Positions 22,025 through 35,498 of a DNA stretch of 64,000 nt are shown piece by piece. The notes under the pieces were generated by a model. The model ran no database searches, was not told the origin of the DNA, and saw only the letters and a list, made by a program, of their open reading frames with translations. Position 1 is the stretch's first letter. Each line of letters begins with the position of its first letter. The stretch is taken from contig JBBQWQ010000027.1 in assembly GCA_038210445.1 (NCBI GenBank), positions 32,847-96,846 on the forward strand. The letters are read 5' to 3'. The translations under genes were made by a program, and so were the position numbers. Source of the DNA: JABFRG01 sp038210445. Lineage in GTDB: Bacteria > Myxococcota_A > Polyangia > Polyangiales > Polyangiaceae.

Positions 22025-23092
22025 TCAGACGCCGCCCAGAAAGTGCACGCCGATGTCGAAGTGGTCCTCGAACATGAGCTCACGCATGGCGAAGAGCTCG
22101 GAGAGGGGTACCCACTCGGCCTTGTCGGCGTCGTCCTTGCCCCGCACCTCCGGCAGCTCGCCGGTGGCGAACTCGAAGAAGAACGCGTGGGTGATGGTTC
22201 GACCGCGAAGCGAGCGATCGGGCGCATCGAACACCCGCTGCGCCCGGAGCGAGCCACGGAGGACCGGCGCCGGCAGCTTGAGACGCGTCTCTTCACGCAC
22301 CTCGCGGAGGCACGCGTCGAGCAGGCGCTCTCCCCCGCGCAAGAACCCGCCAGGCCATGCCCACAGCCCCTTGCCCGGCTCCGAGCGCCGCCGCACCAGG
22401 AGCGCGTGGCCGGAGTGGACGATCACCGCGTCCACCGTCACGAAGGTCGGAGGGTACGGCGCGCTCGACCAACCGGCACGGTAGGCGCGCAAGAAGTCGT
22501 ACTCCTTGGCGAGCGCAGCAAACGCCGGCGTCGAACGAAAGCTCTTCAGGAACTCGAATACCGGTGGCGGCACCGCCGACTCCACCAGCATCAGGTTGCC
22601 TGCCTCGTTCTCGCGGTCGAGGAAGGCGTCACGCACGTGGGTCGCCGAGAGGCTCATGGCCACGCTCTGCACCTCTACGCGCTTCCACTGGGGAAACATG
22701 CGCAGGTAGTAGGAGCTCGCGTCTTTGTCGTGGCCGATGAGGCCCACCCGAACCGGCGCCGCGGCAGCGTCTTTGCCGGCTTCCGCCAGCGCTCGCTTCA
22801 CCTCTTCCTGAATGGCCCGGCTCCACAGCTCGTCGTTGTCGGCAAAGTCGCTCACCGAGCGCACCACCACGCGCGAAGCGCCGTCTTGCACCGAGTCGGG
22901 AATCGAATGGCGGATCATCACCGCCCGTTCCTCTGCGTTCCACGGATTTTTCGTGGTGCGGGGCCGACCCGCAGAACCGACGATGACGATCACCTTCCGC
23001 GACTGCGCGAGGGCGCGCTCCAGCACGTAGCGGTGACCGTTGTGAAACGGCTCGAAGCGGCCGATGAAAACCAGATAGTCGAAGGTCGCCAT
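22025..23092 (-). CDS. nadM: Bifunctional NMN adenylyltransferase / Nudix hydrolase
   Basis: 355 residues. The N-terminal nucleotidyltransferase (about 1-175) has the FIGRFEPFHNGH motif and the C-terminal SLSATHVRDAF loop (ISSTxxR-like). The C-terminal Nudix domain (about 200-350) has GGFLRGGERLLDAC followed by REVREET. This fusion is known from bacteria such as Synechocystis and Francisella, where the first half converts NMN to NAD+ and the second is thought to hydrolyse ADP-ribose. It is the first gene of the salvage operon, 23 bp ahead of nadV. Confidence 0.92.
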   Translation of the reverse strand: MATFDYLVFIGRFEPFHNGHRYVLERALAQSRKVIVIVGSAGRPRTTKNPWNAEERAVMIRHSIPDSVQDGASRVVVRSVSDFADNDELWSRAIQEEVKRALAEAGKDAAAAPVRVGLIGHDKDASSYYLRMFPQWKRVEVQSVAMSLSATHVRDAFLDRENEAGNLMLVESAVPPPVFEFLKSFRSTPAFAALAKEYDFLRAYRAGWSSAPYPPTFVTVDAVIVHSGHALLVRRRSEPGKGLWAWPGGFLRGGERLLDACLREVREETRLKLPAPVLRGSLRAQRVFDAPDRSLRGRTITHAFFFEFATGELPEVRGKDDADKAEWVPLSELFAMRELMFEDHFDIGVHFLGGV

Positions 23093-23146
23093 GGGAATCC
23101 CCCATGATCCGCGAAGCGGCGGATGAAACGCGCGCGCCGTCTATCG

Positions 23147-23175
23147 GTGCGCTCTTACCAGTCGTAGGAGCGCAC
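23147..23175. promoter_or_regulatory. 8-bp perfect inverted repeat upstream of nadM
   Basis: GTGCGCTC (23147-23154) and GAGCGCAC (23168-23175) are separated by 13 bp and centred about 70 bp before the nadM start. It may be the operator of the NAD salvage operon or a stem ending the kinase-like gene transcript, which stops at 23214. No repressor gene of the NrtR/NadR type lies in the window. Confidence 0.4.
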
Positions 23176-23213
23176 TCCGCGAACGACAAGGAGAAACCTC
23201 ACGCGGCGGCGTT

Positions 23214-25946
23214 TCATGGCGCCGGCACCTTCATCGGGATCATGAACATGTAGATGATCGGCTGCGGAGGCCCGTCGAAAGGCGGCGCCTGGGCGGCTTT
23301 CAGCCGGTCGGTGACGCAGGTGCCGGCCGGCGCGCCGCGGTAGGGCGGGCCCAGCGCGATGCGATCCACCGTGCCATCGCTTGCAAAGTACACGGTTGCG
23401 CCGCCGGTGCCCCACAGGCCGTCGGCGGTGCGGCAAGCGCGCAGGTCCTTCCCCACCTTGTCGAGGGCGACCTTGGCCTTGTAGGGGTTGAAGGGCTTGT
23501 GGGTGGCGCTCGCGCTCGGGCGCACCGAGGCGACGGCGGCAGTGGGCAGGGCAACCAGGGTCATCGCGGGAGACGGGGCGGCGGTGGGAGTCGATGACGG
23601 CGGTGAGGCGAGCAACGGGGGCGCTGGTGGCGTGCCGGCGGCGCCGGGACCGCTCCCGGTAAGGCGCAACACCACCAGCGCGAGAATGCCGAGGGCGATG
23701 GCTGCGCTGAATGCGAACACGCCGTAGAGCGGGCCTTTGCGACGCGGCGATACGTGGGCAATGCCTTCGTAGCCCAGCGCGGGCGAGGTCATCATCGGCG
23801 CGCGCGCCGGCGGCACCGGCATCACCAGCACCGCGGGCTCACTGGTGGCGGCGCCGGGAAACAGCGGCATCGGCGGATCGCTGATGAGATCAGCGACGAT
23901 GGGCTCGTCGTCCGGCGGGGCGCTGCGCGAAACCGGGAACATGGGCGCAGCCGGTCGCGGGGGGTCTGGGGCCAGCGAGATGGCGGCGACCAGACGCGCC
24001 TCCGAAGCCGCCGAGATGGATGGCGTGATGGGCGCAGGCTCTTCTTCCCACCCGTCGTCGATGGCCGCGCTGCTGGGGGCCGCGTCGGGCTCCATCATCG
24101 GCGGCGCGGGTACCGTGGGAAACGCGTCGACCTGACGCGGCGGAGGCAACGCCGCCTCGAGCGCAGCGGCCATGGCCTCCGAGGCCTCGCGGCTGGGCGC
24201 CGGCGACTCCTGGGCAATCGAGGCCATGAGGTCCGCCGGGAGGGGCGCCACCCCGAGCTTCCGCGTGGTGAGATCGTTCTCCGGCGGTTTCGGCAGCGGC
24301 GGCGCGGCGCGGCGCGGCGCGGCGAAGGCCGGCGGACGCGACGACCGTCGCATGTGCAGCTTGGTCTTCGGCACGTCGGCGACCGGCCGCTCGGGCACCG
24401 GCCGAACCTCGGTGATGGAGGGTCGCTTCTCGATCTTCGGCGGCCGGGGCTCGGTGGTGGCTTCGACGGCCGGCGGCGCCTCCGGCGGCATGGCCATGTC
24501 GACTGCCGCCGCAACCTTTGCCGGCGCTTGGCTACGCGCCGGAGACGCCGCCAGCGCCTTCGCGATGGAGTCGGGCTTGCTCGAGGTTGCAGCCAGCGCC
24601 TCAGCAAGACCGTCCGCCTTGGCTGCGGCGTCGATCTTGGACGGCAGCGCCGCAGGGTCGAGCTCCGGCTTCGCCTTCGCCGCCGCGACCTTTCCGGCCG
24701 AAGGGTTCTTGGCGGGCGAAGCCGCGATCTTCGCGATGGACGGCGTCTTATGCGGGGTGATCGCAGGCTTGGGCGCAGGCGCGGCGGCCACCTTGGGGGC
24801 GACCGCGGCAGGCTTCGCGACGACCGCTGCCATTGGCTCGATCCGCGCGGCGGGCGGCGGCATCTCGGGCGACGGCGCGGTCTTTGACAACTCGGCCGCC
24901 GGCGGCATCGAGGTGAGCGCGCCGGGCGGAATCAAGCTGCCTTCGAAGGGCCTTCGACGCTCACGCAGCCGCTGGAGGACGGTAGGGTTCCTCTTCTTCT
25001 TGGCGGCGAACGGCGGAACGATGCGCAGCACGTCGGCCGATGCCGCCTTGAGAGCGGCCCAAAAGCCGCGGGCATCGGCATACCGGTCGTTGGGGTCGAG
25101 GGCGAAGGCCTGCTCGAAGACCCGCTCGACCAAGTCGGACACCTGCACGCCGTGCCCGTGGGCCGAGGGCCGCAACTTGGCATCGAGCACCCGGTCGACG
25201 GTGGCCTTCACTTCCTGGTCTTCGATGACCGCGCGATCCGACAGCGTCTCTAGCACCATGAGCGCCAGCGCGTAGACGTCGGTCCACGGCCCGGTCTCGC
25301 CCAGCAAGCGATGAAGCTGCTCGGGGGCGGCGTAGGCGGGGAAAAGAATCTGCGCCCCCAGGTTGGGGCGAACCCCCGCGGCGGCCGCGTCGACCGCGCT
25401 GCCCACGCCGAAGTCGAGGACCTTCGAGCCGCAGCTCTCGCCCACGCGCACCAGGAACACGTTGCTCGGATGCACCGAAAGGTGCGCGATCTTCTGCTCG
25501 TGCGCATAGGCGAGCCCATCGGCCAGGCCTCCCAGGAGACGCATCGTCTCCGTCAGCGAGCGCCCGGTGAGGCGCTTCTCGCGCCGCCGCAGCAGGTGTC
25601 GCCCGAGCGACTCGCCCTCGAACCATTCACGCACCAGATAGGGCACCGATGCGCCGGTGCGCGGCGCGATGGTGGTGCCGCTTGCGATGGTCTGGGCGAT
25701 GTTGAGGTTGCCGCGCGCGAGCTGGTAGTGGAGTCGGCAGCCTTCTTGGAAGTTGTCGACGATCGGACGCGCCAAAGCCGCGTCGAGGGTCGGGGGCAGA
25801 TTCAGGCACTTGATAGCGACGGTGGCGTCGACCGACAAGTGGCGACCTTTGTAGACGACACTGAGAAGCCCCTCCCCCGCAAATTCGTCCACGCGGAAGT
25901 GGTCTCCCAGGATGTCTCCCACAAGGTCGAGGGGCTCACCATCCAT
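23214..25946 (-). CDS. Kinase-like membrane protein, probable pseudokinase
   Basis: 910 residues. The N-terminal Ser/Thr-kinase fold (about 10-300) keeps VAIK (Lys46) and LDFGVGS, but the catalytic loop reads HLSVHPSN instead of HRDxKPxN: the catalytic Asp is Ser157, and Arg and Lys are also lost. A linker of about 430 residues rich in Pro, Ala and Lys follows, then one membrane helix (YGVFAFSAAIALGILALVVL) and a C-terminal domain with paired Cys (DLRACRTADG ... GTCVTDRL) like the partner domains of myxobacterial TonB/Agm-type proteins. It likely senses or scaffolds rather than phosphorylates. Confidence 0.85.
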   Translation of the reverse strand: MDGEPLDLVGDILGDHFRVDEFAGEGLLSVVYKGRHLSVDATVAIKCLNLPPTLDAALARPIVDNFQEGCRLHYQLARGNLNIAQTIASGTTIAPRTGASVPYLVREWFEGESLGRHLLRRREKRLTGRSLTETMRLLGGLADGLAYAHEQKIAHLSVHPSNVFLVRVGESCGSKVLDFGVGSAVDAAAAGVRPNLGAQILFPAYAAPEQLHRLLGETGPWTDVYALALMVLETLSDRAVIEDQEVKATVDRVLDAKLRPSAHGHGVQVSDLVERVFEQAFALDPNDRYADARGFWAALKAASADVLRIVPPFAAKKKRNPTVLQRLRERRRPFEGSLIPPGALTSMPPAAELSKTAPSPEMPPPAARIEPMAAVVAKPAAVAPKVAAAPAPKPAITPHKTPSIAKIAASPAKNPSAGKVAAAKAKPELDPAALPSKIDAAAKADGLAEALAATSSKPDSIAKALAASPARSQAPAKVAAAVDMAMPPEAPPAVEATTEPRPPKIEKRPSITEVRPVPERPVADVPKTKLHMRRSSRPPAFAAPRRAAPPLPKPPENDLTTRKLGVAPLPADLMASIAQESPAPSREASEAMAAALEAALPPPRQVDAFPTVPAPPMMEPDAAPSSAAIDDGWEEEPAPITPSISAASEARLVAAISLAPDPPRPAAPMFPVSRSAPPDDEPIVADLISDPPMPLFPGAATSEPAVLVMPVPPARAPMMTSPALGYEGIAHVSPRRKGPLYGVFAFSAAIALGILALVVLRLTGSGPGAAGTPPAPPLLASPPSSTPTAAPSPAMTLVALPTAAVASVRPSASATHKPFNPYKAKVALDKVGKDLRACRTADGLWGTGGATVYFASDGTVDRIALGPPYRGAPAGTCVTDRLKAAQAPPFDGPPQPIIYMFMIPMKVPAP

Positions 25947-26092
25947 GGACTAGCTATTCTGCACTGGTTGCGCGCCAGAACGCCAGTGCCGACCCGATGT
26001 CGCACTGTGCGCCGGTCCATCCACATGGGGACCGATGTACACCTCATGGAAAATTGCATCCACTCCGGCTTTGCCCCTCGATTTGCCCACGA

Positions 26093-27562
26093 TCAGCCGA
26101 GGCGCTCCAGCACCGCCACCACGTGCTCTGGGCTAGCCAGGCACAACTTGCGCAAGCGGTCGGCGTCGAAGAAGGCCACGGTGGTGCCGGGGCGGGCCAC
26201 CGCCGCCAGGCCGGAGGCGATCTGGTGGATGGCGTCGCGCACGCCGTAGAAGCTGTCGGCGCCGATGGTGGCCGCCGCCACCGTGCTGCTCCCTTCGAAG
26301 AGCGCGATCTCGCCGCGCGCCACAAGGCAGGCGACGCCGGGCACTTCGCCCGCCGGCAGAAGGATGGTCTCGCTGTCGAAGGTTTCGAGGCGCTGGATGC
26401 ACGAGAGCATCTCGTCGCGCACCTGCACGTCGAGGGCGCCCATGGTCTCGTGCATGGAAAAGAACGAGTCGATGCGGTGAATCTGCTTGGTCTGGGCGAT
26501 GCGCTCGGCGAACTCCGGAAACTTGTCCATGGCCAAGCGCATAATGGGCGCGGGAATGGTCCACACCTCGGCCACCCGCTCGGCGCGCAGCGTGGCGGTG
26601 CATCGGGGATCGTTCTCGACGAGCACGCTCGACTCGCCCAGGAGCCACCCGGGAAAGCACGAGCGCACCAGCCATTGGCCGCCCGAAGGCTTCTCGAGCC
26701 ACACGCCAATGAGCCCGCTCTTCACCACGAACACGTTCTGCGAAGGCTCGCCTTCGGCCACCAGGGTCTCGCGGGGGGCGAGCGTACGAAGGGTGACGTT
26801 GGGCTCGATCCAGGCGCGCAAGTCGTCGGGCATGCCGGCGAAGCTGCGACAGAAGAAGAGGCTTGGCATGGGCCGCAGGCGCGCGCGGCTCTCCTCCAGG
26901 AGGACGTGTACCGCCGAGCCAGCGAACGCGTCTTTGCCCAGGAGCGAGAGGCCCATGGCGGCGGCCTTCTCCAGTGAGACCAGGTCGAATCGGTCGCCGA
27001 ACTCTCGCGCGGCCGCTTCGAGGTATCCCTTGGCGAGGCCGGTCTCGCCGAGCCGAGTCTCCACCTCGGCCATGGTGAGCAACGTGGCGCCGCGCCGGTC
27101 GTGGTCGGCCAGCAGACGGGGCAGCAGGTCGCGCGCTTCGCGCAGCGAATCGGGATCGCCCCGACGGATGGCGTTCTCGATGCGGATCTCGGCGGGGTCC
27201 TCGGCCATCTCCAGCATGTCGACCTGCTCGAGGCCGTCGTCGGGCGCGGTGAGCTCGCCGAAGTCGCCGAGCTCGTCGGCCAGCCCCGCGGCCGGTTTCG
27301 ACGATGCGCGCCCGGCTGCCTGGGCGCGGCGGACCGCATCGACCACCGCATCGGGATCGAGCACGGGGTGCATGGCGCCGGTCTCGTCGACCGCCAGGTC
27401 GGCCACGTGAAGGTCGCCCGACGAAGCGGCCAGGACCACCGTGACGGTCCACCCTTCCCCGGCCACACGGCGAACCCGCCGCACGTCGCGCACGTCGAGG
27501 AGGCGCCCGAATTCCTGGCGCAAGAAGCTCGAAACCGTTTCCCAGACCTGTTCGCGGGTCAC
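26093..27562 (-). CDS. Cyclic-nucleotide-binding-domain protein
   Basis: 489 residues. The N-terminal 100 residues form a small alpha/beta domain. A helical TPR-like region follows (about 125-230), then a cNMP-binding beta-barrel (about 245-375) with ETLVAEGEPSQNVFVVKSG and GWLLGESSVL. A second, more divergent barrel may follow (about 385-489, LLPAGEVPGVACLVARGEI). There is no HTH or catalytic domain, so it is not a Crp-type activator. The bound ligand is not predictable. It lies 146 bp upstream of the pseudokinase gene on the same strand; that gap has only a 6-bp inverted repeat (CGGTCC/GGACCG, 26013-26034). Confidence 0.75.
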   Translation of the reverse strand: MTREQVWETVSSFLRQEFGRLLDVRDVRRVRRVAGEGWTVTVVLAASSGDLHVADLAVDETGAMHPVLDPDAVVDAVRRAQAAGRASSKPAAGLADELGDFGELTAPDDGLEQVDMLEMAEDPAEIRIENAIRRGDPDSLREARDLLPRLLADHDRRGATLLTMAEVETRLGETGLAKGYLEAAAREFGDRFDLVSLEKAAAMGLSLLGKDAFAGSAVHVLLEESRARLRPMPSLFFCRSFAGMPDDLRAWIEPNVTLRTLAPRETLVAEGEPSQNVFVVKSGLIGVWLEKPSGGQWLVRSCFPGWLLGESSVLVENDPRCTATLRAERVAEVWTIPAPIMRLAMDKFPEFAERIAQTKQIHRIDSFFSMHETMGALDVQVRDEMLSCIQRLETFDSETILLPAGEVPGVACLVARGEIALFEGSSTVAAATIGADSFYGVRDAIHQIASGLAAVARPGTTVAFFDADRLRKLCLASPEHVVAVLERLG

Positions 27563-27613
27563 CCTGGGATCATAGATGCTTCCGGCCCCAACGGCCGAGT
27601 TCCCTGCGCACCT

Positions 27614-28144
27614 TCAGCCTTCGCCCACCCGCACCCGGGCTTTCACGAGGCGCTCGAAGGCGCAGAGGGCCCCGGCGATGAGGATCCAGACCAGCGAGTG
27701 GGCGCTGAGCACACCGTTGCCGCCGTCTTGCGGGTTCGCGAACACGGTGGCCGCCGAAGCCCAGAGCCCCCCTTCTTCCGGTGGGGGCGGCGGCACCAAT
27801 ACCAGCATGACGAGCCAGGTGGTGGTGGTGGCGAAGGCCATGACGAACCATGCGAAGAAGCCGGCCCATAGGCTCATGACCGAGGGGAGCAGGCCTTTGA
27901 CCATCGCCTTCTCACGGTCCACGCCGTCCATCACGCGGTGCACCGCGTGGTGCCCGATGGCGACCACCGCAATGGGCGACACCCAGAAGCCCAGCATGGC
28001 CAGCATCGCCAGGCGTGGCGATACCCGGAACAGCTCGCCGAGCCAGGGAGAGAGCGCGGCAAAGGCGATACCGAGCCCCGTGAGCAAACCGAAGAGCAAC
28101 ACCGCGCTGATCCACGCGACCGGGTCCAAGGCCCACTTCTTCAC
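27614..28144 (-). CDS. Multi-pass membrane protein of unknown function
   Basis: 176 residues with four to five hydrophobic segments (ISAVLLFGLLTGLGIAF; LAMLAMLGFWVSPIAVVAI; LLPSVMSLWAGFFAWFV with TTTTWLVMLVLV; LVWILIAGALCAF). A cytoplasmic loop HHAVHRVMDGVDREKAM links the second and third. The GTG at 28144 has a strong GGAGGTG just upstream and is preferred over the ATG at 28171. No known family recognised. It is divergent from yjbQ. Confidence 0.7.
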   Translation of the reverse strand: MKKWALDPVAWISAVLLFGLLTGLGIAFAALSPWLGELFRVSPRLAMLAMLGFWVSPIAVVAIGHHAVHRVMDGVDREKAMVKGLLPSVMSLWAGFFAWFVMAFATTTTWLVMLVLVPPPPPEEGGLWASAATVFANPQDGGNGVLSAHSLVWILIAGALCAFERLVKARVRVGEG

Positions 28145-28264
28145 GGCACACCTCCAGGTGGCTTTCGCCATCGACTGTTGAACCTCGAGGCTACCACGGC
28201 GTGCGGCGCCTTTCGACCTGCGAAGGAACAACGGTCCGTGAATCATCCGGGCTAGGCTTCGCGC

Positions 28265-28678
28265 ATGGCTTCCCGAATCATCCATCTCGAGCTGCGCACC
28301 CGTGGTCGCGGACTGCTGGAGCTCACCGAGCAAGTCGCGGCGGCAGTGGCCACCTGTGCGCTCGAGCAGGGGCTCTGCACCCTGTTTGTGAGGCACACCT
28401 CGGCGAGTCTTCTGGTGCAGGAAAACGCCGACCCTTCGGTGCAGCGCGATCTCGAGCGCTTCTTCGCGCGTCTCGTGCCCGACGGCGATCGCATCTTCGA
28501 GCACGACGCCGAGGGGCCCGACGACATGCCCGCGCACGTGCGCGCGGCGCTCACCGCCACATCGCTGGGCATCCCCTTCGAGAAGAAGCGCCTGCTCCTC
28601 GGCACCTGGCAAGGCATCTATCTATACGAGCATCGCCACGCGCCGCACACGCGCGAGGTGATCGTTCACTTGGGCTGA
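28265..28678 (+). CDS. yjbQ: YjbQ / UPF0047 family protein
   Basis: 137 residues, the full family length. Conserved motifs: CTLFVRHTSASLLVQENADP, HDAEGPDDMPAHVRAALT and GTWQGIYLYEHR. E. coli YjbQ shows weak thiamine-phosphate synthase activity in vitro; the physiological role remains unclear. The ATG at 28265 gives the usual N-terminus. The last 13 bp overlap the convergent esterase gene. Confidence 0.92.
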   Translation: MASRIIHLELRTRGRGLLELTEQVAAAVATCALEQGLCTLFVRHTSASLLVQENADPSVQRDLERFFARLVPDGDRIFEHDAEGPDDMPAHVRAALTATSLGIPFEKKRLLLGTWQGIYLYEHRHAPHTREVIVHLG

Positions 28679-30039
28679 GGCGATGATCCCAAGGTCGCGT
28701 GAACCCACTTGCCGAAGACCGCGTCGAAGTCCGGCGGGAAGGTGTGCTTGCTCACCCCCGGCTCCTCGCGCCGGAGCACCGCGGCACCGTGCTTCTTGGC
28801 CTCTTCGCAGGCGTACTCGGTGAACGCCTGGGTGGTCGGGTGCTCCATTCCGCCCACGTAACAATGCATGGTGCGGCCGCCCAGGTCTTCGTGGGTGGGC
28901 TCGCCAGGCGGGCGCAGCCGTTGGCCGGGTGAGAGCACCAGCGCGCCCGCGAAGGTCGAGGGATAGTGGAGCAAGAGGTCTGCCGCGAGCGCCGCACCTT
29001 GCGAGAACCCGAAGAGGAGAACGCGTGTAGCATCCACGTATTGCGAGGCGAGCTCGAGAGCGATGCGTACGCGCACCACGTCGCGGGTCAAGTCTTCGGC
29101 CCAGCGAAAGGTGTGGTCGCCCTTGGCGTAGGTCGCGCTCACGCCCAACATGGCGACCCCGTTCGCCTTGGCGAGCTCCTCCCAGTCGTCGACGTCGGGC
29201 GTCGCGCCATAGCCATGGAGCCACACCACGAGGGGCATGCGTGGGCGGCCTTCGCTTTTGGGTATGCCGAGCAAGCGCGTCTCGTACACGTTGGCGCGCA
29301 GGCGCGCGGCGCAACGGCCCTGCGCGTACCCGACCAGCTTGGGCCATCGCGGGTCCTTGCCCAGCGAAGACTCGGCCTCCCCGAAGTCGCCCGGCTCCAC
29401 CGCGTCTTCGAAGCACTCTTGCAGATAGAAGAATGCAGCGTCGTTGTCGCCCCGGCGCGCGCTCGCATGCGCGAGCCGGCACGACGCATCGGGGTCCTTC
29501 GCGCGAGCCGCGAAGTCCTTCGCCGCCGCAGGCTCGTCCGGCGCCGCGGGCTGCGCTAGGGTGAAGGGACGCTGCGGAAACGACGGCGCCGGCGGAGGCT
29601 CCATGCCCTCGCGGAGGGCTGCCTGAAGCGCATCCATCCGAAACGCGGCAAATGCGCGCGCTTCCAGAGCCCGCTGCACCAGAATGGCCTCGTACTCGGC
29701 GCCGAAGAGCACCGTGTGCACCAGCCCGCAGGCATCGGCCAGATCGAGGCGCGCTGGCACCTGGGCGTTGGGGGCGATGCGCGTGAGGTCTGCGAGTGGT
29801 ACGCGCCAGAGGCCGCCGCCTGCCAGACGCCCGCGGTAGGCGCACACCTCGGTCGCGGTCGTGGCAAAGCCGCCGCCGCGTGGGTCGCGAGCCGCCGCCA
29901 TGAGGAGCGGTGTGCCAGGCTCGAAGCCGCACTGTTCGCGAATCAGCACGTCGCGCGCCGCGTCGTCCTTCGGCAGATCATTGCCGCACCCTGCGAAGAG
30001 CCCGATCACCAGCGGAGCCACGAGCCGCACCAAGCGCAT
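28666..30039 (-). CDS. Lipoprotein alpha/beta hydrolase (esterase or depolymerase type)
   Basis: 457 residues. The signal sequence ends in GLFAGC, a plausible lipobox. The N-terminal 220 residues are of unknown type with several Cys. The C-terminal hydrolase (about 235-450) has the oxyanion region VVWLHGYGATPD, the nucleophile elbow GFSQGAAL, and a terminal His in GVSKHTFP. This resembles PHB-depolymerase/LpqC-like esterases. The product is likely anchored to a membrane facing the periplasm. The 193 bp upstream (30040-30232) hold nothing I can support. Confidence 0.8.
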   Translation of the reverse strand: MRLVRLVAPLVIGLFAGCGNDLPKDDAARDVLIREQCGFEPGTPLLMAAARDPRGGGFATTATEVCAYRGRLAGGGLWRVPLADLTRIAPNAQVPARLDLADACGLVHTVLFGAEYEAILVQRALEARAFAAFRMDALQAALREGMEPPPAPSFPQRPFTLAQPAAPDEPAAAKDFAARAKDPDASCRLAHASARRGDNDAAFFYLQECFEDAVEPGDFGEAESSLGKDPRWPKLVGYAQGRCAARLRANVYETRLLGIPKSEGRPRMPLVVWLHGYGATPDVDDWEELAKANGVAMLGVSATYAKGDHTFRWAEDLTRDVVRVRIALELASQYVDATRVLLFGFSQGAALAADLLLHYPSTFAGALVLSPGQRLRPPGEPTHEDLGGRTMHCYVGGMEHPTTQAFTEYACEEAKKHGAAVLRREEPGVSKHTFPPDFDAVFGKWVHATLGSSPQPK

Positions 30040-30232
30040 TCCCTATCTAAAGCAAGAAACGCCGCCGATGCATACGCTCACGTGCTCGTGTCGTATCGGG
30101 CTTGCGGGCTTCGGAGGCGCGGCCCAGGCCGCGCCGAGCACCCGCGGCTTCACCAGGAGCGCTCTCCGCGCACGTTGCGCCCCCCATGGGCCTCGCGGGG
30201 CGGGCGCGATTGCGCGACGGCTATGACCGCGA

Positions 30233-31054
30233 TCAGGTAGTCGCCAGCTGCTTCTTGCGAAGCGCCTTGCCTACCGGTCTCGCCAGCGCACGCACCAGCC
30301 AGCGCGGCGTGTACTTCGACAGCAGGAGCAGCAGGTTGATGATGAACCCGGGAATGACCATGGCCCGGTTCGCATCGAGCGCGCGCAGCGCCACGCGGGC
30401 GCAGTGGGCGGCGGTCACCTCGATGAGCTTGGGCGGACTCTGGCCGGTGAAGTTCCCGGCGGTCTTTTCAAACTCCGTAGGCACAGGACCAGGGCAGAGC
30501 TGCGTGACGTGCACGCCGGTACCGGCGAGGTCCACCGACAGCGTCTCGGTGAAGCCGGTGACGAAGTGCTTGGTGCCGGTGTAGACCGCGAAGCCGGGCA
30601 TGTACGACATGCCGGCGCCCGAGCTCACGTTGAGAATGCCGCCGCGGCCGCGGGCCACCATGGGCCCCACGAAGGCGTGCGTGAGGAGCACCAGGCTGGT
30701 GACGTTGAGGTCGATCATCGACACCAGCCGCTCCACGTTGGCTCGCTCGAACACGCCCATGTCGCCGATGCCGGCGTTGTTGATGAGCACATCGACCTCG
30801 GCTTCACCCAGCACCTTTGCGGCAAGCGCGCGCGTCGCTACCAGGTCGGAGAGATCGCACTTTTCCACCTGCACCTCGAGCTTGGGGTGCAGGCGCACCA
30901 GATCGCTCTTCAGCTCTTCGAGCTTCTCTACCCGGCGCGCCACCACGATGAGCTTCCGGGCCCGGCCCGCCACTTGCCGCGCGAACTCGAGCCCGATGCC
31001 CGAGGATGCGCCGGTGAGCAGGACCACGCCGCCGTCGATGGGAGATTGCGCCAT
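30233..31054 (-). CDS. Short-chain dehydrogenase/reductase
   Basis: 273 residues, classical SDR. Cofactor loop TGASSGIG, NNAG motif, catalytic Ser in NVSSGAG and YTGTK for the Tyr-x3-Lys pair. ARRVEK after the second strand favours NADP(H). A hydrophobic stretch near the C-terminus (IPGFIINLLLLLSKY) suggests membrane association, as in the SDRs related to DltE/YqjQ. Substrate unknown. Confidence 0.9.
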   Translation of the reverse strand: MAQSPIDGGVVLLTGASSGIGLEFARQVAGRARKLIVVARRVEKLEELKSDLVRLHPKLEVQVEKCDLSDLVATRALAAKVLGEAEVDVLINNAGIGDMGVFERANVERLVSMIDLNVTSLVLLTHAFVGPMVARGRGGILNVSSGAGMSYMPGFAVYTGTKHFVTGFTETLSVDLAGTGVHVTQLCPGPVPTEFEKTAGNFTGQSPPKLIEVTAAHCARVALRALDANRAMVIPGFIINLLLLLSKYTPRWLVRALARPVGKALRKKQLATT

Positions 31055-31136
31055 GCGCGCATCATCGCGCGAGAACGGCCGAGAAGGCTACAGACCTCGG
31101 GCGCCTTGCGTTGCGCACGCAACCCCGCGCACCCCA

Positions 31137-31170
31137 AAGCAAAACGGCGCCATCGTTGCCGATGGCGCCG
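31137..31170 (-). terminator. Rho-independent terminator after rpoC
   Basis: Read on the minus strand, an 11-bp perfect stem CGGCGCCATCG/CGATGGCGCCG closes a GCAA tetraloop and is followed by TTTTGCTTT. It begins 23 bp after the rpoC stop. Confidence 0.9.
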
Positions 31171-31192
31171 CCTCGCAGGTTTCAGCTTTCGC

Positions 31193-35440
<4,248 letters not shown>

Positions 35441-35498
35441 TGAGGGAATGCCTTTCAGTAGCAAGTAGCGAGAAAGAACTTGTTGAAGGAGCGGAGGC

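Noticed and set aside
30068..30226. Small frame in the gap between the esterase and SDR genes
   Set aside because: Low-complexity Arg/Ala/Gly product, no Shine-Dalgarno and no signal of selection visible.
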